A stretch of 48,140 bases of DNA from JBGSWL01 sp041752455 (lineage in GTDB: Bacteria; Pseudomonadota; Alphaproteobacteria; Rhizobiales; Rhizobiaceae), in contig JBGSWL010000182.1 in the NCBI GenBank assembly GCA_041752455.1, forward strand, positions 1 through 48,140. Reading direction: 5' to 3'. A model generated the notes under the pieces. It was not told where the DNA came from, ran no database searches, and was given only the letters and a program-made list of their open reading frames with translations. The translations under genes and the position numbers were made by a program. Of this stretch, positions 16,488 through 24,083 are shown one piece after another. Within the stretch, counting starts at the first letter, position 1; each line of letters opens with the position of its first letter.

Positions 16488-16748
16488 CTACTCGAAAGCA
16501 GGCGGTTCGCGACCCGTCTCCTTGCGGAAGGATTCCATCGCGGCAATCTCGTCGCTGGAAAACTGCGCGCCACCGATCAATTCCTGGAGGCGATCACCCG
16601 GCTTCCTGCCATCGGTCGCACGCATCGCGAGGGCCTTGCGGATTTGCAGGATTGCCTCATCGGACAGGCTGCGCCCGTGACGGCGCGCACTGTCCTGCAA
16701 CTGCCGCTTCAGCCCGTCCTCGATGTTGCGAATCAACAGGTCTCCCAA
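16488..16748 (-). CDS. FitA/VapB-type antitoxin, probable TTG start
   Basis: The product of 86 residues has an N-terminal ribbon-helix-helix pattern (GDLLIRNIEDGLKRQLQDSA, then HGRSLSDEAILQIRKAL) that binds DNA, and a C-terminal part that would wrap the toxin. No ATG gives this N-terminus. The TTG at 16748 is chosen because GGAGG lies six bases upstream and because the RHH strand then starts at residue 2. The surrounding frame is open further upstream but reads through the operator region. It is located between def and fmt, co-directional with both. Confidence 0.8.
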   Translation of the reverse strand: MGDLLIRNIEDGLKRQLQDSARRHGRSLSDEAILQIRKALAMRATDGRKPGDRLQELIGGAQFSSDEIAAMESFRKETGREPPAFE

Positions 16749-16763
16749 AGGCCGCCTCCATTT

Positions 16764-16781
16764 TGATATCTCTGATATCTC
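16764..16781. promoter_or_regulatory. Tandem operator candidate of the toxin-antitoxin operon
   Basis: TGATATCTC occurs twice in immediate succession (16764-16772 and 16773-16781), and each copy contains the palindrome GATATC. It lies 16 bases upstream of the antitoxin start codon, where RHH antitoxins normally bind to repress their own operon. Confidence 0.55.
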
Positions 16782-16890
16782 AAATGAACGCCGTGATTGC
16801 AACAGGGCTGTCACCGGTTCCGGTGCAAGACATGTGTGCTGAAAGTCCGGGCGCCATGGGTTTCCGTCTTCGGGTTCAAGGCCCGGCAAC

Positions 16891-17418
16891 TCAGGCGATG
16901 TCTGCGCCGCCGCGCTGCTTGGACATTTTCCGGAACTTGCGGATCACCATTTCGCGCTTCAGCTTCGAGATGTGATCGATGAAAAGCACGCCGTCGAGGT
17001 GGTCCATCTCATGCTGGAGACAAGTGGCAAGCAGCCCCTCCGCCTCCAGAACCTGCGTTTTTCCATCGAGATCGACATAGTCGATGGTGATCGCGGCAGG
17101 CCGCTCCACATCGGCATAATAGTCCGGAATCGACAGGCAGCCTTCCTCGTAGACCGACCGGTCATCGGACGATGCAAGAATGCGCGGATTGATGAACACC
17201 ATCGGCTGGCGGTTGCCCTCTTCCTTGGAGACATCGGCAACCAGCAAGCGGATCGGCTCGCCAACCTGCACCGCAGCAAGGCCGATCCCCGGCGCGTCGT
17301 ACATTGTCTCCAGCATGTCGCCGGCAAATTTGCGCAACGACGCATCGACCTGTTCGACAGGACGGGAAATCTCCCGAAGAACGGGATCCGGCAAAAGAAT
17401 GATCGGGCGTATCGACAT
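16891..17418 (-). CDS. def: Peptide deformylase
   Basis: Def removes the formyl group from nascent proteins. The 175-residue product has all three motifs: GIGLAAVQ (44-51), EEGCLS (91-96, metal ligand C94) and QHEMDH (135-140, ligands H136 and H140 with catalytic E137). The ATG at 17418 is chosen because the family begins SIRPIILLPDPVLR; an upstream in-frame ATG at 17475 adds 19 unlikely residues. It diverges from rmuC. It is separated from fmt by the toxin-antitoxin pair. Confidence 0.95.
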   Translation of the reverse strand: MSIRPIILLPDPVLREISRPVEQVDASLRKFAGDMLETMYDAPGIGLAAVQVGEPIRLLVADVSKEEGNRQPMVFINPRILASSDDRSVYEEGCLSIPDYYADVERPAAITIDYVDLDGKTQVLEAEGLLATCLQHEMDHLDGVLFIDHISKLKREMVIRKFRKMSKQRGGADIA

Positions 17419-17507
17419 GCCTGCGGGGTAAGTATCTCCAAACGCGGCGTCAATCGTGAAATTGGGCCCATCCACATCACCGGCCCCGAATCAGCTAAGA
17501 TGGAGTG

Positions 17508-18755
17508 ATGGACATCATCGCCTTCCTGAATGAAAACGCGTTCGTTGCCGGATCGCTGACCGTCACCCGCGGGACCGTGCTCGCCGTTGCGGCCGGCGTT
17601 GCATTCTTCCTGCTGTTGCTGTCGGTGGTGCTCGGCTGGCGCTCGGCGGCGCTGCGGCGCGCGGAGATCGAGATGGCGCGCGAGCGGGCCGAGCGCGCAG
17701 AAGCCCGCGTCAATGACATCCTGACGGCGCAGGCCGACATGCAGGGGCGTCTGTCGACGATGACCGAGATTTTCGGATCGCGCCAGAACGAGATGTCGAC
17801 GACGCTGCAGCAGCGGCTCGACGCGATGACCTCGCGCATCGGCCAGTCGATCACCGAGCAGCAGAAGTCGACGCACGACAATCTCGCCAAGTTGCAGGAG
17901 CGCCTTGCCGTGATCGATACGGCGCAGGGCAACATTCAGCAGCTTGCGGGCAAGGTTGTCGAACTGCAGTCGATCCTTTCCAACAAGCAGACCCGCGGTG
18001 CCTTCGGCCAGACGCGGATGGAAGCGATCATCGAGGATGGGCTGCCGATGGGCGCCTTCGGCTTTCAGGTGACGCTTTCGAATGGCAATCGGCCGGACTG
18101 TATCGTCAACATGCCCAATGATTCGCCTGGGCTGGTGATCGACGCCAAGTTTCCGCTGGAGGCATGGAACGCGATGCGCCATGCGCCCGATGAGGTGGTG
18201 CGGGCAGAAGCCGGCAAGCAGTTCCGGCGCGACATGGAAAACCATGTGCGGGCGATTGCAGACAAATACCTGATCGCAGGCGAAACGCAGGACACCGCCT
18301 TCCTGTTCGTGCCGTCGGAATCGATTTTTGCCGACATCCATGAAAACCACGAGCCGATCGTCCAGCGGGCGCACCGGGCGCGCATCGTGATCGTCTCGCC
18401 GTCGCTGTTGATGCTGGCGCTGCAGGTCATCCAAGCGCTGCTGAAGGATGCGCGCATGCGCGAACAGGCCCATCTCATCCAGGGCGAAGTCGCGCGGCTG
18501 GCCGAAGACCTGACCCGCCTCGACGATCGGGTGCGCAAACTGCAGACGCATTTCGGCCAAGCGAACAAGGACATCGACGACATCCTTGTTTCCACCGACA
18601 AGCTGACGAAGCGCGGCAAGAAGATCGAGAACCTCGAGTTCGAGGCGCCGCGCCCGCTGGTGGCAACACCGCCTCCGGTGGCGCCGGCAGAGCCGACTGC
18701 GCAGAGCAAGACCGGGCAGTTGCGACTGCGCGTTGTCGATGGCGATCCGGACTGA
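17508..18755 (+). CDS. rmuC: DNA recombination protein RmuC
   Basis: The 415-residue protein has an N-terminal membrane anchor at about 18-42, a long coiled coil at about 45-155 (ERAEARVNDI, LQERLAVIDTAQGNIQQL), and the RmuC nuclease-like domain at about 160-360 (TRGAFGQTRMEAIIEDGLP, PGLVIDAKFPLEAW, DTAFLFVPSESIFADI). RmuC limits inversions at short inverted repeats; its domain is related to restriction-type endonucleases, with D and K of the DAKFPLE motif visible. The start at 17508 is favoured over GTG 17505. Confidence 0.92.
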   Translation: MDIIAFLNENAFVAGSLTVTRGTVLAVAAGVAFFLLLLSVVLGWRSAALRRAEIEMARERAERAEARVNDILTAQADMQGRLSTMTEIFGSRQNEMSTTLQQRLDAMTSRIGQSITEQQKSTHDNLAKLQERLAVIDTAQGNIQQLAGKVVELQSILSNKQTRGAFGQTRMEAIIEDGLPMGAFGFQVTLSNGNRPDCIVNMPNDSPGLVIDAKFPLEAWNAMRHAPDEVVRAEAGKQFRRDMENHVRAIADKYLIAGETQDTAFLFVPSESIFADIHENHEPIVQRAHRARIVIVSPSLLMLALQVIQALLKDARMREQAHLIQGEVARLAEDLTRLDDRVRKLQTHFGQANKDIDDILVSTDKLTKRGKKIENLEFEAPRPLVATPPPVAPAEPTAQSKTGQLRLRVVDGDPD

Positions 18756-18767
18756 AATTCCGGGCGA

Positions 18768-19484
18768 TCAAAAGTCTTGAAGGACAACCGCAGGCATGGC
18801 CGCCTGAACGGCGCGGCGCATCCGTAGCAGTTCGGCGTCAGTGCGATGCAGCGCGGTGATGAGTGGCAAGGCGGGGCGCTCGGCGGTCCAGCCGACGACC
18901 TTGAGGGTGCGCGCTTCCGGTTCATGGCGCAGCGCCAATTGCCAGGATACGCAATCGATCGCTGCGACGTCTGCCTGGCCTTCGGCAACAGCAACGATCG
19001 AAGCGCGATGTGATCCGGTCCAGAGCCGACCGGGCGGTTGCGCAAGACCCAGTTCGCCGAGATCCTCCATCAGCGCGACATAGCCGGACATGGAATCGTT
19101 GCCGTTGGCAGCCAATGCGAGCCCCGCCATCGGTGGTAAATCGGCGGAAGGACCATCCGGGACCGGCTTGTCAGCGCCGGACTTGCGTTTCATGACGATC
19201 ACACTGCGATAAGTCCCCGGGCGGCAACCGGGTGCGGTGTGCACCGGCGTTGCCACATAGCGGACTTTTCCGGCGAGCCGCGTTCTCAACGGTTGGATGC
19301 AGGTCTGGCCGATCAGCAGGTCCGGGGAAAGCCACAGAGCGTCAAGATCTTCGCTGCGGGTGAGGCTTGAAGGCGCATCAAAGCCTTCGGCCCGAAGCGC
19401 TGCGGCCAGCCGTGCCCAAATGGCATCCACCGCATCGCGCTCCTGCGGCCAGTCGTACATCGGCAGGCAGGCGATTGCACTCAA
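18768..19484 (-). CDS. PhnD-like binding protein lacking a signal peptide
   Basis: The protein of about 238 residues resembles the phosphonate-type periplasmic binding fold (PF12974-like): SPDLLIGQTCIQPLRTRLAG, GTYRSVIVMKR, GSHRASIVAVAEGQADVAAID. No signal peptide is present. The N-terminus SAIACLPMYDWPQERDAVDA matches how this cytoplasmic-looking rhizobial group begins, so a TTG at 19484, whose last bases overlap the desaturase TGA (TTGA), is the likely start; an ATG at 19460 is the alternative. It would be co-translated with the desaturase. Function unknown; a ligand sensor or a moonlighting solute binder are both possible. Confidence 0.7.
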   Translation of the reverse strand: MSAIACLPMYDWPQERDAVDAIWARLAAALRAEGFDAPSSLTRSEDLDALWLSPDLLIGQTCIQPLRTRLAGKVRYVATPVHTAPGCRPGTYRSVIVMKRKSGADKPVPDGPSADLPPMAGLALAANGNDSMSGYVALMEDLGELGLAQPPGRLWTGSHRASIVAVAEGQADVAAIDCVSWQLALRHEPEARTLKVVGWTAERPALPLITALHRTDAELLRMRRAVQAAMPAVVLQDF

Positions 19485-20491
19485 CGGTCCGGACCTGCCG
19501 CAATCGGCAGACCGGCAGATACCGTCGAATTGCCGTTTGCAGGGGTCAGTGTGCCGTGACCGGCCGGGCCGGTTTGAACGCCCGTTTGAAGACGCCGCAG
19601 CGCCGGATGGACGACCGGCTCCTTGGCGGCAAAGAGCCATTGCCGGACAATCGCCCCGTAACCGGAAAATGTATAGCCGCCATTCTGCTCGTTCCAGCGA
19701 TCGCGCGCCTCGCGATAGAGGCGCGGCAGTTCGTACCATGGCGCGCGCGGAAGGCTGTGATGGACGACGTGCAGGTTGTTGTTGAGGAACAGAAATGCCA
19801 GCAGGCCTCCCTTCTCGACAATGATCGTGCGTCCGTTGACCGGGTCGGACCATTGGTGTTCGCAGAAGGTGCGCACCGCAATGATCGAGAAGGCGAGCCA
19901 CGCGCTGGTTACCGCATAGACCAGCGGATTGATGCCGAAGCCGAGGGCAAGGATTGCCGACAGTGCGGCGAGACCGAGAACGTGATGGGCCCAAGCCCGG
20001 CGCAGCCCCGGTTTGTTGTCGCGCAGGAGCGGCCATTCGTTGATCAGGAAGCCGGCGACCATCAACGGCGGTCCGATCAGAAGACGTCCGGCCAGCGTGT
20101 TGTTGATCGCGAGCGCCCATTTCAGGAGTGCCGACAATGCCTTGTGGTCACCCTCGGCGCGATACCAGCTTTCCGGATCATCATATGGATCTGTCAGATG
20201 CTCGTCTTGGTGATGGCGCAAGTGCAGCGTCTTGAACCGGCGGTAGGGATACCAGACCGACAACGGCAACGAGACCAGCAGTTCATTGACAAAGCTGCTG
20301 CGGGTCGGGTGGCCGTGCAAGGCCTCATGCTGCAGGGATGAATGCAGCGCGGCCATAACGCCCATGACGACCAGCGCCGACACAAGCGAAACTGGCGCAA
20401 GCCAGATGCCTGCAGCGGTCCATCCGCCATAGGCAAGGCCGAGCACCAGCACGGTGGGCCATTCGATACGAATCATCATGCTCAGGTTCAT
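19481..20491 (-). CDS. Membrane fatty-acid desaturase
   Basis: This 336-residue di-iron desaturase has three histidine boxes: H55-EAL-H59-G-H61, H90-LR-H93H94-QDE-H98 and H241-VV-H244H245. Four to six membrane segments surround them. Such enzymes introduce a double bond into acyl chains or act on related lipids. The ATG at 20491 is supported by AGGGG six bases upstream. It is divergent from an XRE-type regulator, which probably controls it, and its stop codon overlaps the TTG of the PhnD-like gene. Confidence 0.9.
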   Translation of the reverse strand: MNLSMMIRIEWPTVLVLGLAYGGWTAAGIWLAPVSLVSALVVMGVMAALHSSLQHEALHGHPTRSSFVNELLVSLPLSVWYPYRRFKTLHLRHHQDEHLTDPYDDPESWYRAEGDHKALSALLKWALAINNTLAGRLLIGPPLMVAGFLINEWPLLRDNKPGLRRAWAHHVLGLAALSAILALGFGINPLVYAVTSAWLAFSIIAVRTFCEHQWSDPVNGRTIIVEKGGLLAFLFLNNNLHVVHHSLPRAPWYELPRLYREARDRWNEQNGGYTFSGYGAIVRQWLFAAKEPVVHPALRRLQTGVQTGPAGHGTLTPANGNSTVSAGLPIAAGPDR

Positions 20492-20540
20492 GTTGCACCC
20501 CTGACAACCTCCTGCCACAGCGCATCGATCACGCAAATGT

Positions 20541-20570
20541 GATAATGCGGATACAAAGTTGACAATGCGC
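20541..20570. promoter_or_regulatory. Repeated candidate operator between desaturase and XRE regulator
   Basis: GATAATGCGGAT (from 20541) and GACAATGCGCAC (from 20561) share GAnAATGCG and are spaced exactly 20 bases, two DNA turns. They lie 50-80 bases from both divergent starts and could bind the adjacent regulator. A TTGACA at 20559-20564 overlaps the second copy and may be a -35 box toward the regulator, without a convincing -10. Confidence 0.35.
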
Positions 20571-20622
20571 ACTAAAGTCAGTGATTGATGACAAAGATCA
20601 ACAATCGTGGATGACGTCTTCA

Positions 20623-21489
20623 ATGGTGCCATTGGCTTTTCCCGACAAGCGTGACACCGCCCGATTGTTTCGTGACCGGCTTGAACGGCTTGTGGAACGG
20701 GCGGGGTCCAACCGTTCACGGTTTGCCGAGGCCGCCGGGATTGACCGGTCGGCCCTGACGCAGCTTTTGTCCGGTGCAACAACACGCCTGCCGCGCGCCG
20801 AAACCCTGATCGGGCTTGCATCGACACAGGGCGTCAGCCTCGACTGGCTGCTTGGCCTGTCGCAGGACGAGGGCGTGACCGCGACGATCCGCCCGGCGCT
20901 TGAGCTGGAAGAGGCTGGGCTGGAGCGGCACGATGCGCTGCTTGCCGAATGGCACATCGAGGCGACAGGAACGAAGATCCGCTATGTGCCGGCGACGATC
21001 CCCGATCTTTTGCGCACCGATGCGGTGATCGCCTATGAAACCCGCCAGACCTACCGGCCGCTGGAAAGCCAGATCACCGAGGCCCGCTCACGCATTGCCT
21101 ACAACCGCCGTCCCGATACCGACATGGAAGTCTGCATGCCGGTGCAGCAGATCGAGGCGCTGGCCGCCGGCACCGGCATCTGGACCGATCTCAGCGCTCG
21201 GGACCGGCGCGCCCAACTGATCCACATGCACCGGCTTGTCGATGATCTGTATCCCGGTTTCCGGCTGCATCTGCATGACGGCCGAATGACCTATTCGGCG
21301 CCCTACACGGTGTTCGGGCCGATCCGCGCCGCGGTCTACATGGGCGGCATGTATCTGGTGCTCAACGCCAAGGAGGCCGTGACGATGCTGTCGCGCCACT
21401 TTGACCAGTTGATCCGGGCCTCGGTGGTGCAGTCCCATGAGGCAGCGCCGTTCATCGCACGTCTGATCGAAACCGAAACGGCCACCTGA
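20623..21489 (+). CDS. XRE-family transcriptional regulator
   Basis: The 288-residue protein has a Cro/CI-type helix-turn-helix at about residues 18-70 (SNRSRFAEAAGIDRSALTQL, then PRAETLIGLASTQGVSLDWLLG). The remaining 200 residues form a domain I cannot name; such C-terminal parts often sense a ligand, and here it contains YVPATIPDLLRTDAVIAYET. The ATG at 20623 is preferred because homologues start at FPDKRDTARLF; ATG 20611 and GTG 20581 are in frame upstream. Divergence from the desaturase suggests control of lipid unsaturation. Confidence 0.82.
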   Translation: MVPLAFPDKRDTARLFRDRLERLVERAGSNRSRFAEAAGIDRSALTQLLSGATTRLPRAETLIGLASTQGVSLDWLLGLSQDEGVTATIRPALELEEAGLERHDALLAEWHIEATGTKIRYVPATIPDLLRTDAVIAYETRQTYRPLESQITEARSRIAYNRRPDTDMEVCMPVQQIEALAAGTGIWTDLSARDRRAQLIHMHRLVDDLYPGFRLHLHDGRMTYSAPYTVFGPIRAAVYMGGMYLVLNAKEAVTMLSRHFDQLIRASVVQSHEAAPFIARLIETETAT

Positions 21490-21730
21490 TCGGCACATGC
21501 GGTGTCATGGCCGCAGGCCGGAGCGCCGCATGGCGCAGCGGTTCCTGGCATCGGCCACTATAGGGGCATTGTCCGCAGGCGAGCCGCCGCTTCGAACAGC
21601 GTCGCAACGTGCTCATCGCAAGGCGCGGAACCGATTGGCGGTGACCGACCGAACCCTGCTGCTCGCGCGCCATCGCCTGTAGCGCGAGAAAACAAACCTG
21701 CTGATCGGCATCGACTTTGGGTTCATCCAT
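21452..21730 (-). CDS. Possible small cysteine-rich protein downstream of an FNR-type box
   Basis: This frame of 92 codons fills most of the 320-base gap 21490-21810. The predicted product has cysteines clustered as RCSKRRLACGQCPYSGRC, reminiscent of a metal or Fe-S site, and an N-terminal acidic helix (DEPKVDADQQVCFLALQAMA). I do not recognise it. Its 3' end overlaps the convergent regulator by 38 bases. Translation is not backed by a clear ribosome site, and the start nearly coincides with the predicted transcription start, so a leaderless mRNA or no protein at all are both possible. Confidence 0.3.
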   Translation of the reverse strand: MDEPKVDADQQVCFLALQAMAREQQGSVGHRQSVPRLAMSTLRRCSKRRLACGQCPYSGRCQEPLRHAALRPAAMTPHVPIRWPFRFRSDVR

Positions 21731-21810
21731 CCGATCATTATTTCGTGCCCGGACCAGAGGGCCTTGATCTGCGTCAAATCGACGCTGGCTAACAAGTAGC
21801 GGTCACCCGG
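21490..21810. other. 320-base gap between the XRE regulator and the lytic transglycosylase
   Basis: No firm gene is present. The interval holds the FNR/FixK-type box at 21764-21777 and, on the minus strand, the doubtful small cysteine-rich frame starting at 21730. No tRNA-like fold or terminator was recognised. Confidence 0.6.
21764..21777 (-). promoter_or_regulatory. FNR/FixK-type anaerobox
   Basis: On the minus strand the sequence is TTGAC-GCAG-ATCAA, matching the FNR/FixK consensus TTGAY-N4-RTCAA. Its centre (21770.5) is 41.5 bases upstream of position 21729, the class II activation distance. A -10-like TAATGA occupies 21741-21736. The only frame beyond it is the small cysteine-rich one starting at 21730. 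Confidence 0.55.
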
Positions 21811-23043
21811 TCAGCGGAGTGCCTGGACCAGCGCGGCGTCGGGAAAACAGGTCGGCTTGTCGCCATTTTGCAATTGCCAATCGCCAATCGAGCGCCGTGT
21901 GCGGAACCCGGGCAGGCCATCGGCTCCGCCGACATCATAACCTTTGGCTTCCAGCGCGCGCTGCATGGCTGCGATATCGGACCGCAGCAGTTTCTCAGTG
22001 CGGCCAAAAGCACCAACAAACGGTCCACCGCCGTATTGGATCCGGTCGGCGGCATGGCCGACAAACAGCGCATAGAGATCGCTCTCGTTGTAGGCCTTCA
22101 GCACATAGAAATTGGCGGTGACGATGAAGGCGGGACCGTTGCGACCGGCCGGCATGACAAGGAACCCTTCGCGCGTCCGTTCACTCTCCGGGAAAGGCCG
22201 GCCATTGACGCGCCTTACGCCCATTTCGCTCCACTTGCTGAAGGCGAAACCCTGATCGGGCCCTTCCAGCGTGCAGGCAAGGTTGTCCGGCAAGGTCACC
22301 TCGAAACCCCAGTCGCGACCGGCCTGCCAGCCAAACTGCTTCAGGTAGTTGGCGATCGAAGCCAGCGTGTCAGCCTCGGAATTCCAGATGTCGGCCTTGC
22401 CGTTGCCGTCGAAATCGACCGCATGGGCCAGATAGGACGACGGCAGGAATTGCGGTTGGCCGAGCGCCCCGGCCCAGGATGAGCGCATGTCGGCGGCGGT
22501 CGCGCGGCCCTGTTCGATCATCTGCATCGCGGCAATCAGTTCCTTGCGGAACAGATCGGGCCGGGTTGCCATGAAGGCCTTGGTGCCAAGCACGGTGAAG
22601 GCATCGTGTGGAATGTCGGCGCCGCCGAAACCGGATTCGCGGCCCCAGATCGCTACAACAATCCGCCCCGGAACACCGTATTGCCGCTCGATGCGGGCAA
22701 GGGTGTCGCCGTACCGAGACAGCCGTGCCTTGCCGCCTGAAACGACGCCGCCGAGATTGCGTTCGTTGAAATAGTTGGCAGGCGATGAAAACTCGGCCTG
22801 GCGCTGCTCGCGCGGTGTGCCCTTGCCGCCCGGTTCCACAAGACCCGGGATCGATGTGTCGAGCCGCTTGGCACCAAGCGTGCGGTCAAAGACCGCTCGC
22901 GAGACGCCGTTCGCCTGCGCCTCCGGCCAGACTGTCTGTTCGAGGAACTGCTCGTAGCGCGCCTGAAGCGACTGGGCTGATGCATGCCCGATAGCACCCG
23001 ACGTCAGGGCGAAGAGGACAATGGCGCGAACAAATTGTTTCAT
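21811..23043 (-). CDS. MltB-family lytic murein transglycosylase
   Basis: The 410-residue exported protein cleaves the MurNAc-GlcNAc bond of peptidoglycan, forming 1,6-anhydro ends. After a signal peptide (1-23, ending GHASAQS) comes the SLT_2/MltB catalytic domain (about 30-330) with the catalytic glutamate in WGRESGFGG and the supporting motif GALGQPQFLPSSYLAHAVDF. A C-terminal peptidoglycan-binding domain (about 345-410: IAAMQRALEAKGYDVGGADG) is fused on. GGAG eight bases before the ATG at 23043 fixes the start. There is no lipobox, so it should be soluble in the periplasm. Confidence 0.93.
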   Translation of the reverse strand: MKQFVRAIVLFALTSGAIGHASAQSLQARYEQFLEQTVWPEAQANGVSRAVFDRTLGAKRLDTSIPGLVEPGGKGTPREQRQAEFSSPANYFNERNLGGVVSGGKARLSRYGDTLARIERQYGVPGRIVVAIWGRESGFGGADIPHDAFTVLGTKAFMATRPDLFRKELIAAMQMIEQGRATAADMRSSWAGALGQPQFLPSSYLAHAVDFDGNGKADIWNSEADTLASIANYLKQFGWQAGRDWGFEVTLPDNLACTLEGPDQGFAFSKWSEMGVRRVNGRPFPESERTREGFLVMPAGRNGPAFIVTANFYVLKAYNESDLYALFVGHAADRIQYGGGPFVGAFGRTEKLLRSDIAAMQRALEAKGYDVGGADGLPGFRTRRSIGDWQLQNGDKPTCFPDAALVQALR

Positions 23044-23083
23044 GGCGGTCTCCAGAGGGCGCAACGATAGCGCCATTTTGGCG

Positions 23084-23692
23084 TCAGAATTCGGTGCGGC
23101 TGCGCAGCGCTGCCGACAAGGTGCCGTCATCAAGGTAGTCCAGTTCGCCGCCGACCGGAACGCCATGGGCAAGGCGTGTGACCTTGACCCCGGTTCCTTC
23201 GATCTGGCTGGTGATGTAGTGGGCCGTCGACAAGCCCTCGACAGTCGCGTTGACGGCGATGATCAGTTCCTTGACGTCGCCGGTGGCCACGCGATCAACC
23301 AGCGTGCGGATGTTCAGATCGTCGGGACCCACACCATCGAGCGGCGAGAGTGTTCCGCCCAGCACATGATAACGCGCGTTGACGGCAGTGGCCCGCTCCA
23401 GAGCCCAGAGGTCGGCGACATCCTCGACGACGATGACGGTCGCGCCATCGCGGCGCGGATCGGTGCAGACCGCGCACGGGTCGGACGTATCGACATTGCC
23501 GCATGTCGAACAGATGCGGACCTTGGCTGCCGCATCGGCCAAGGCGGCGGCAAGCGGTTGCAGCAATTGCTCGCGCTTCTTGATGAGGTGCAGGGCCGCC
23601 CTACGCGCCGAGCGGGGGCCAAGACCCGGCATCTTCGACAGAAGCTGGATCATGCGCTCGATTTCGGGGCCGGCGATTCGCTTTTGTGACAT
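23084..23692 (-). CDS. recR: Recombination mediator protein RecR
   Basis: RecR, with RecO and RecF, loads RecA at gaps. The 202-residue protein has the N-terminal helix-hairpin-helix (MPGLGPRSARRAALHLI), the zinc motif CSTC-n-CAVC at about 61-76, and a Toprim domain (VIVVEDVADLWALE, GGTLSPLDGVGPDDL). It lies downstream of ybaB and dnaX on the same strand, the widely conserved dnaX-ybaB-recR order, though recR here is 48 bases from ybaB. Confidence 0.97.
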   Translation of the reverse strand: MSQKRIAGPEIERMIQLLSKMPGLGPRSARRAALHLIKKREQLLQPLAAALADAAAKVRICSTCGNVDTSDPCAVCTDPRRDGATVIVVEDVADLWALERATAVNARYHVLGGTLSPLDGVGPDDLNIRTLVDRVATGDVKELIIAVNATVEGLSTAHYITSQIEGTGVKVTRLAHGVPVGGELDYLDDGTLSAALRSRTEF

Positions 23693-23740
23693 GGGCTGTA
23701 CGCTAGACCACGCACGCCGCCAGTGCCTAGCCCGCCGGGG

Positions 23741-24064
23741 TCAGAACGGAAATTTCATGCCGGGCGGCAAAGGCAGGCCGGCTGTCATCGCGCTGGTCTT
23801 CTCGGCAATCGCCTGCTCGATCCGCCCCTTGGCATCGTTGAAAGCCGCAAGCACCAGGTCTTCCAGCACCTCCACATCATCCTCGGAAAAGACCGACGGG
23901 TCGATGCGGATCGCGGTCATTGCACCCTTTCCGTTCAGGGTGACCTTGACCATGCCGCCGCCGGATTGGCCATCGGCGGTCATGGTTTCCATCTCAGCCT
24001 GCAATTCCTGCATCTTCGCCTGCATTTCCTTGGCCTTGCTCATCAGGCCCATCAAATCGCGCAT
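23741..24064 (-). CDS. ybaB: YbaB/EbfC nucleoid-associated protein
   Basis: The product of 107 residues is a small DNA-binding dimer. It begins RDLMGLMSKAKEMQAKMQEL, a coiled helix used for dimer formation, followed by the conserved GGGMVKVTLNGKG strand pair. The start at 24064 has GGAGAG eight bases upstream. It follows dnaX by 19 bases on the same strand and precedes recR. Confidence 0.95.
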   Translation of the reverse strand: MRDLMGLMSKAKEMQAKMQELQAEMETMTADGQSGGGMVKVTLNGKGAMTAIRIDPSVFSEDDVEVLEDLVLAAFNDAKGRIEQAIAEKTSAMTAGLPLPPGMKFPF

Positions 24065-24083
24065 GGCATTGCTCTCCGTTGTC

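Noticed and set aside
16959..18560. 533-codon minus-strand frame spanning rmuC and def
   Set aside because: Antisense to rmuC and in another frame of def; both of those genes have clear motifs.
20559..20587. TTGACA as a housekeeping promoter for the XRE regulator
   Set aside because: No acceptable -10 hexamer lies 16-18 bases downstream.
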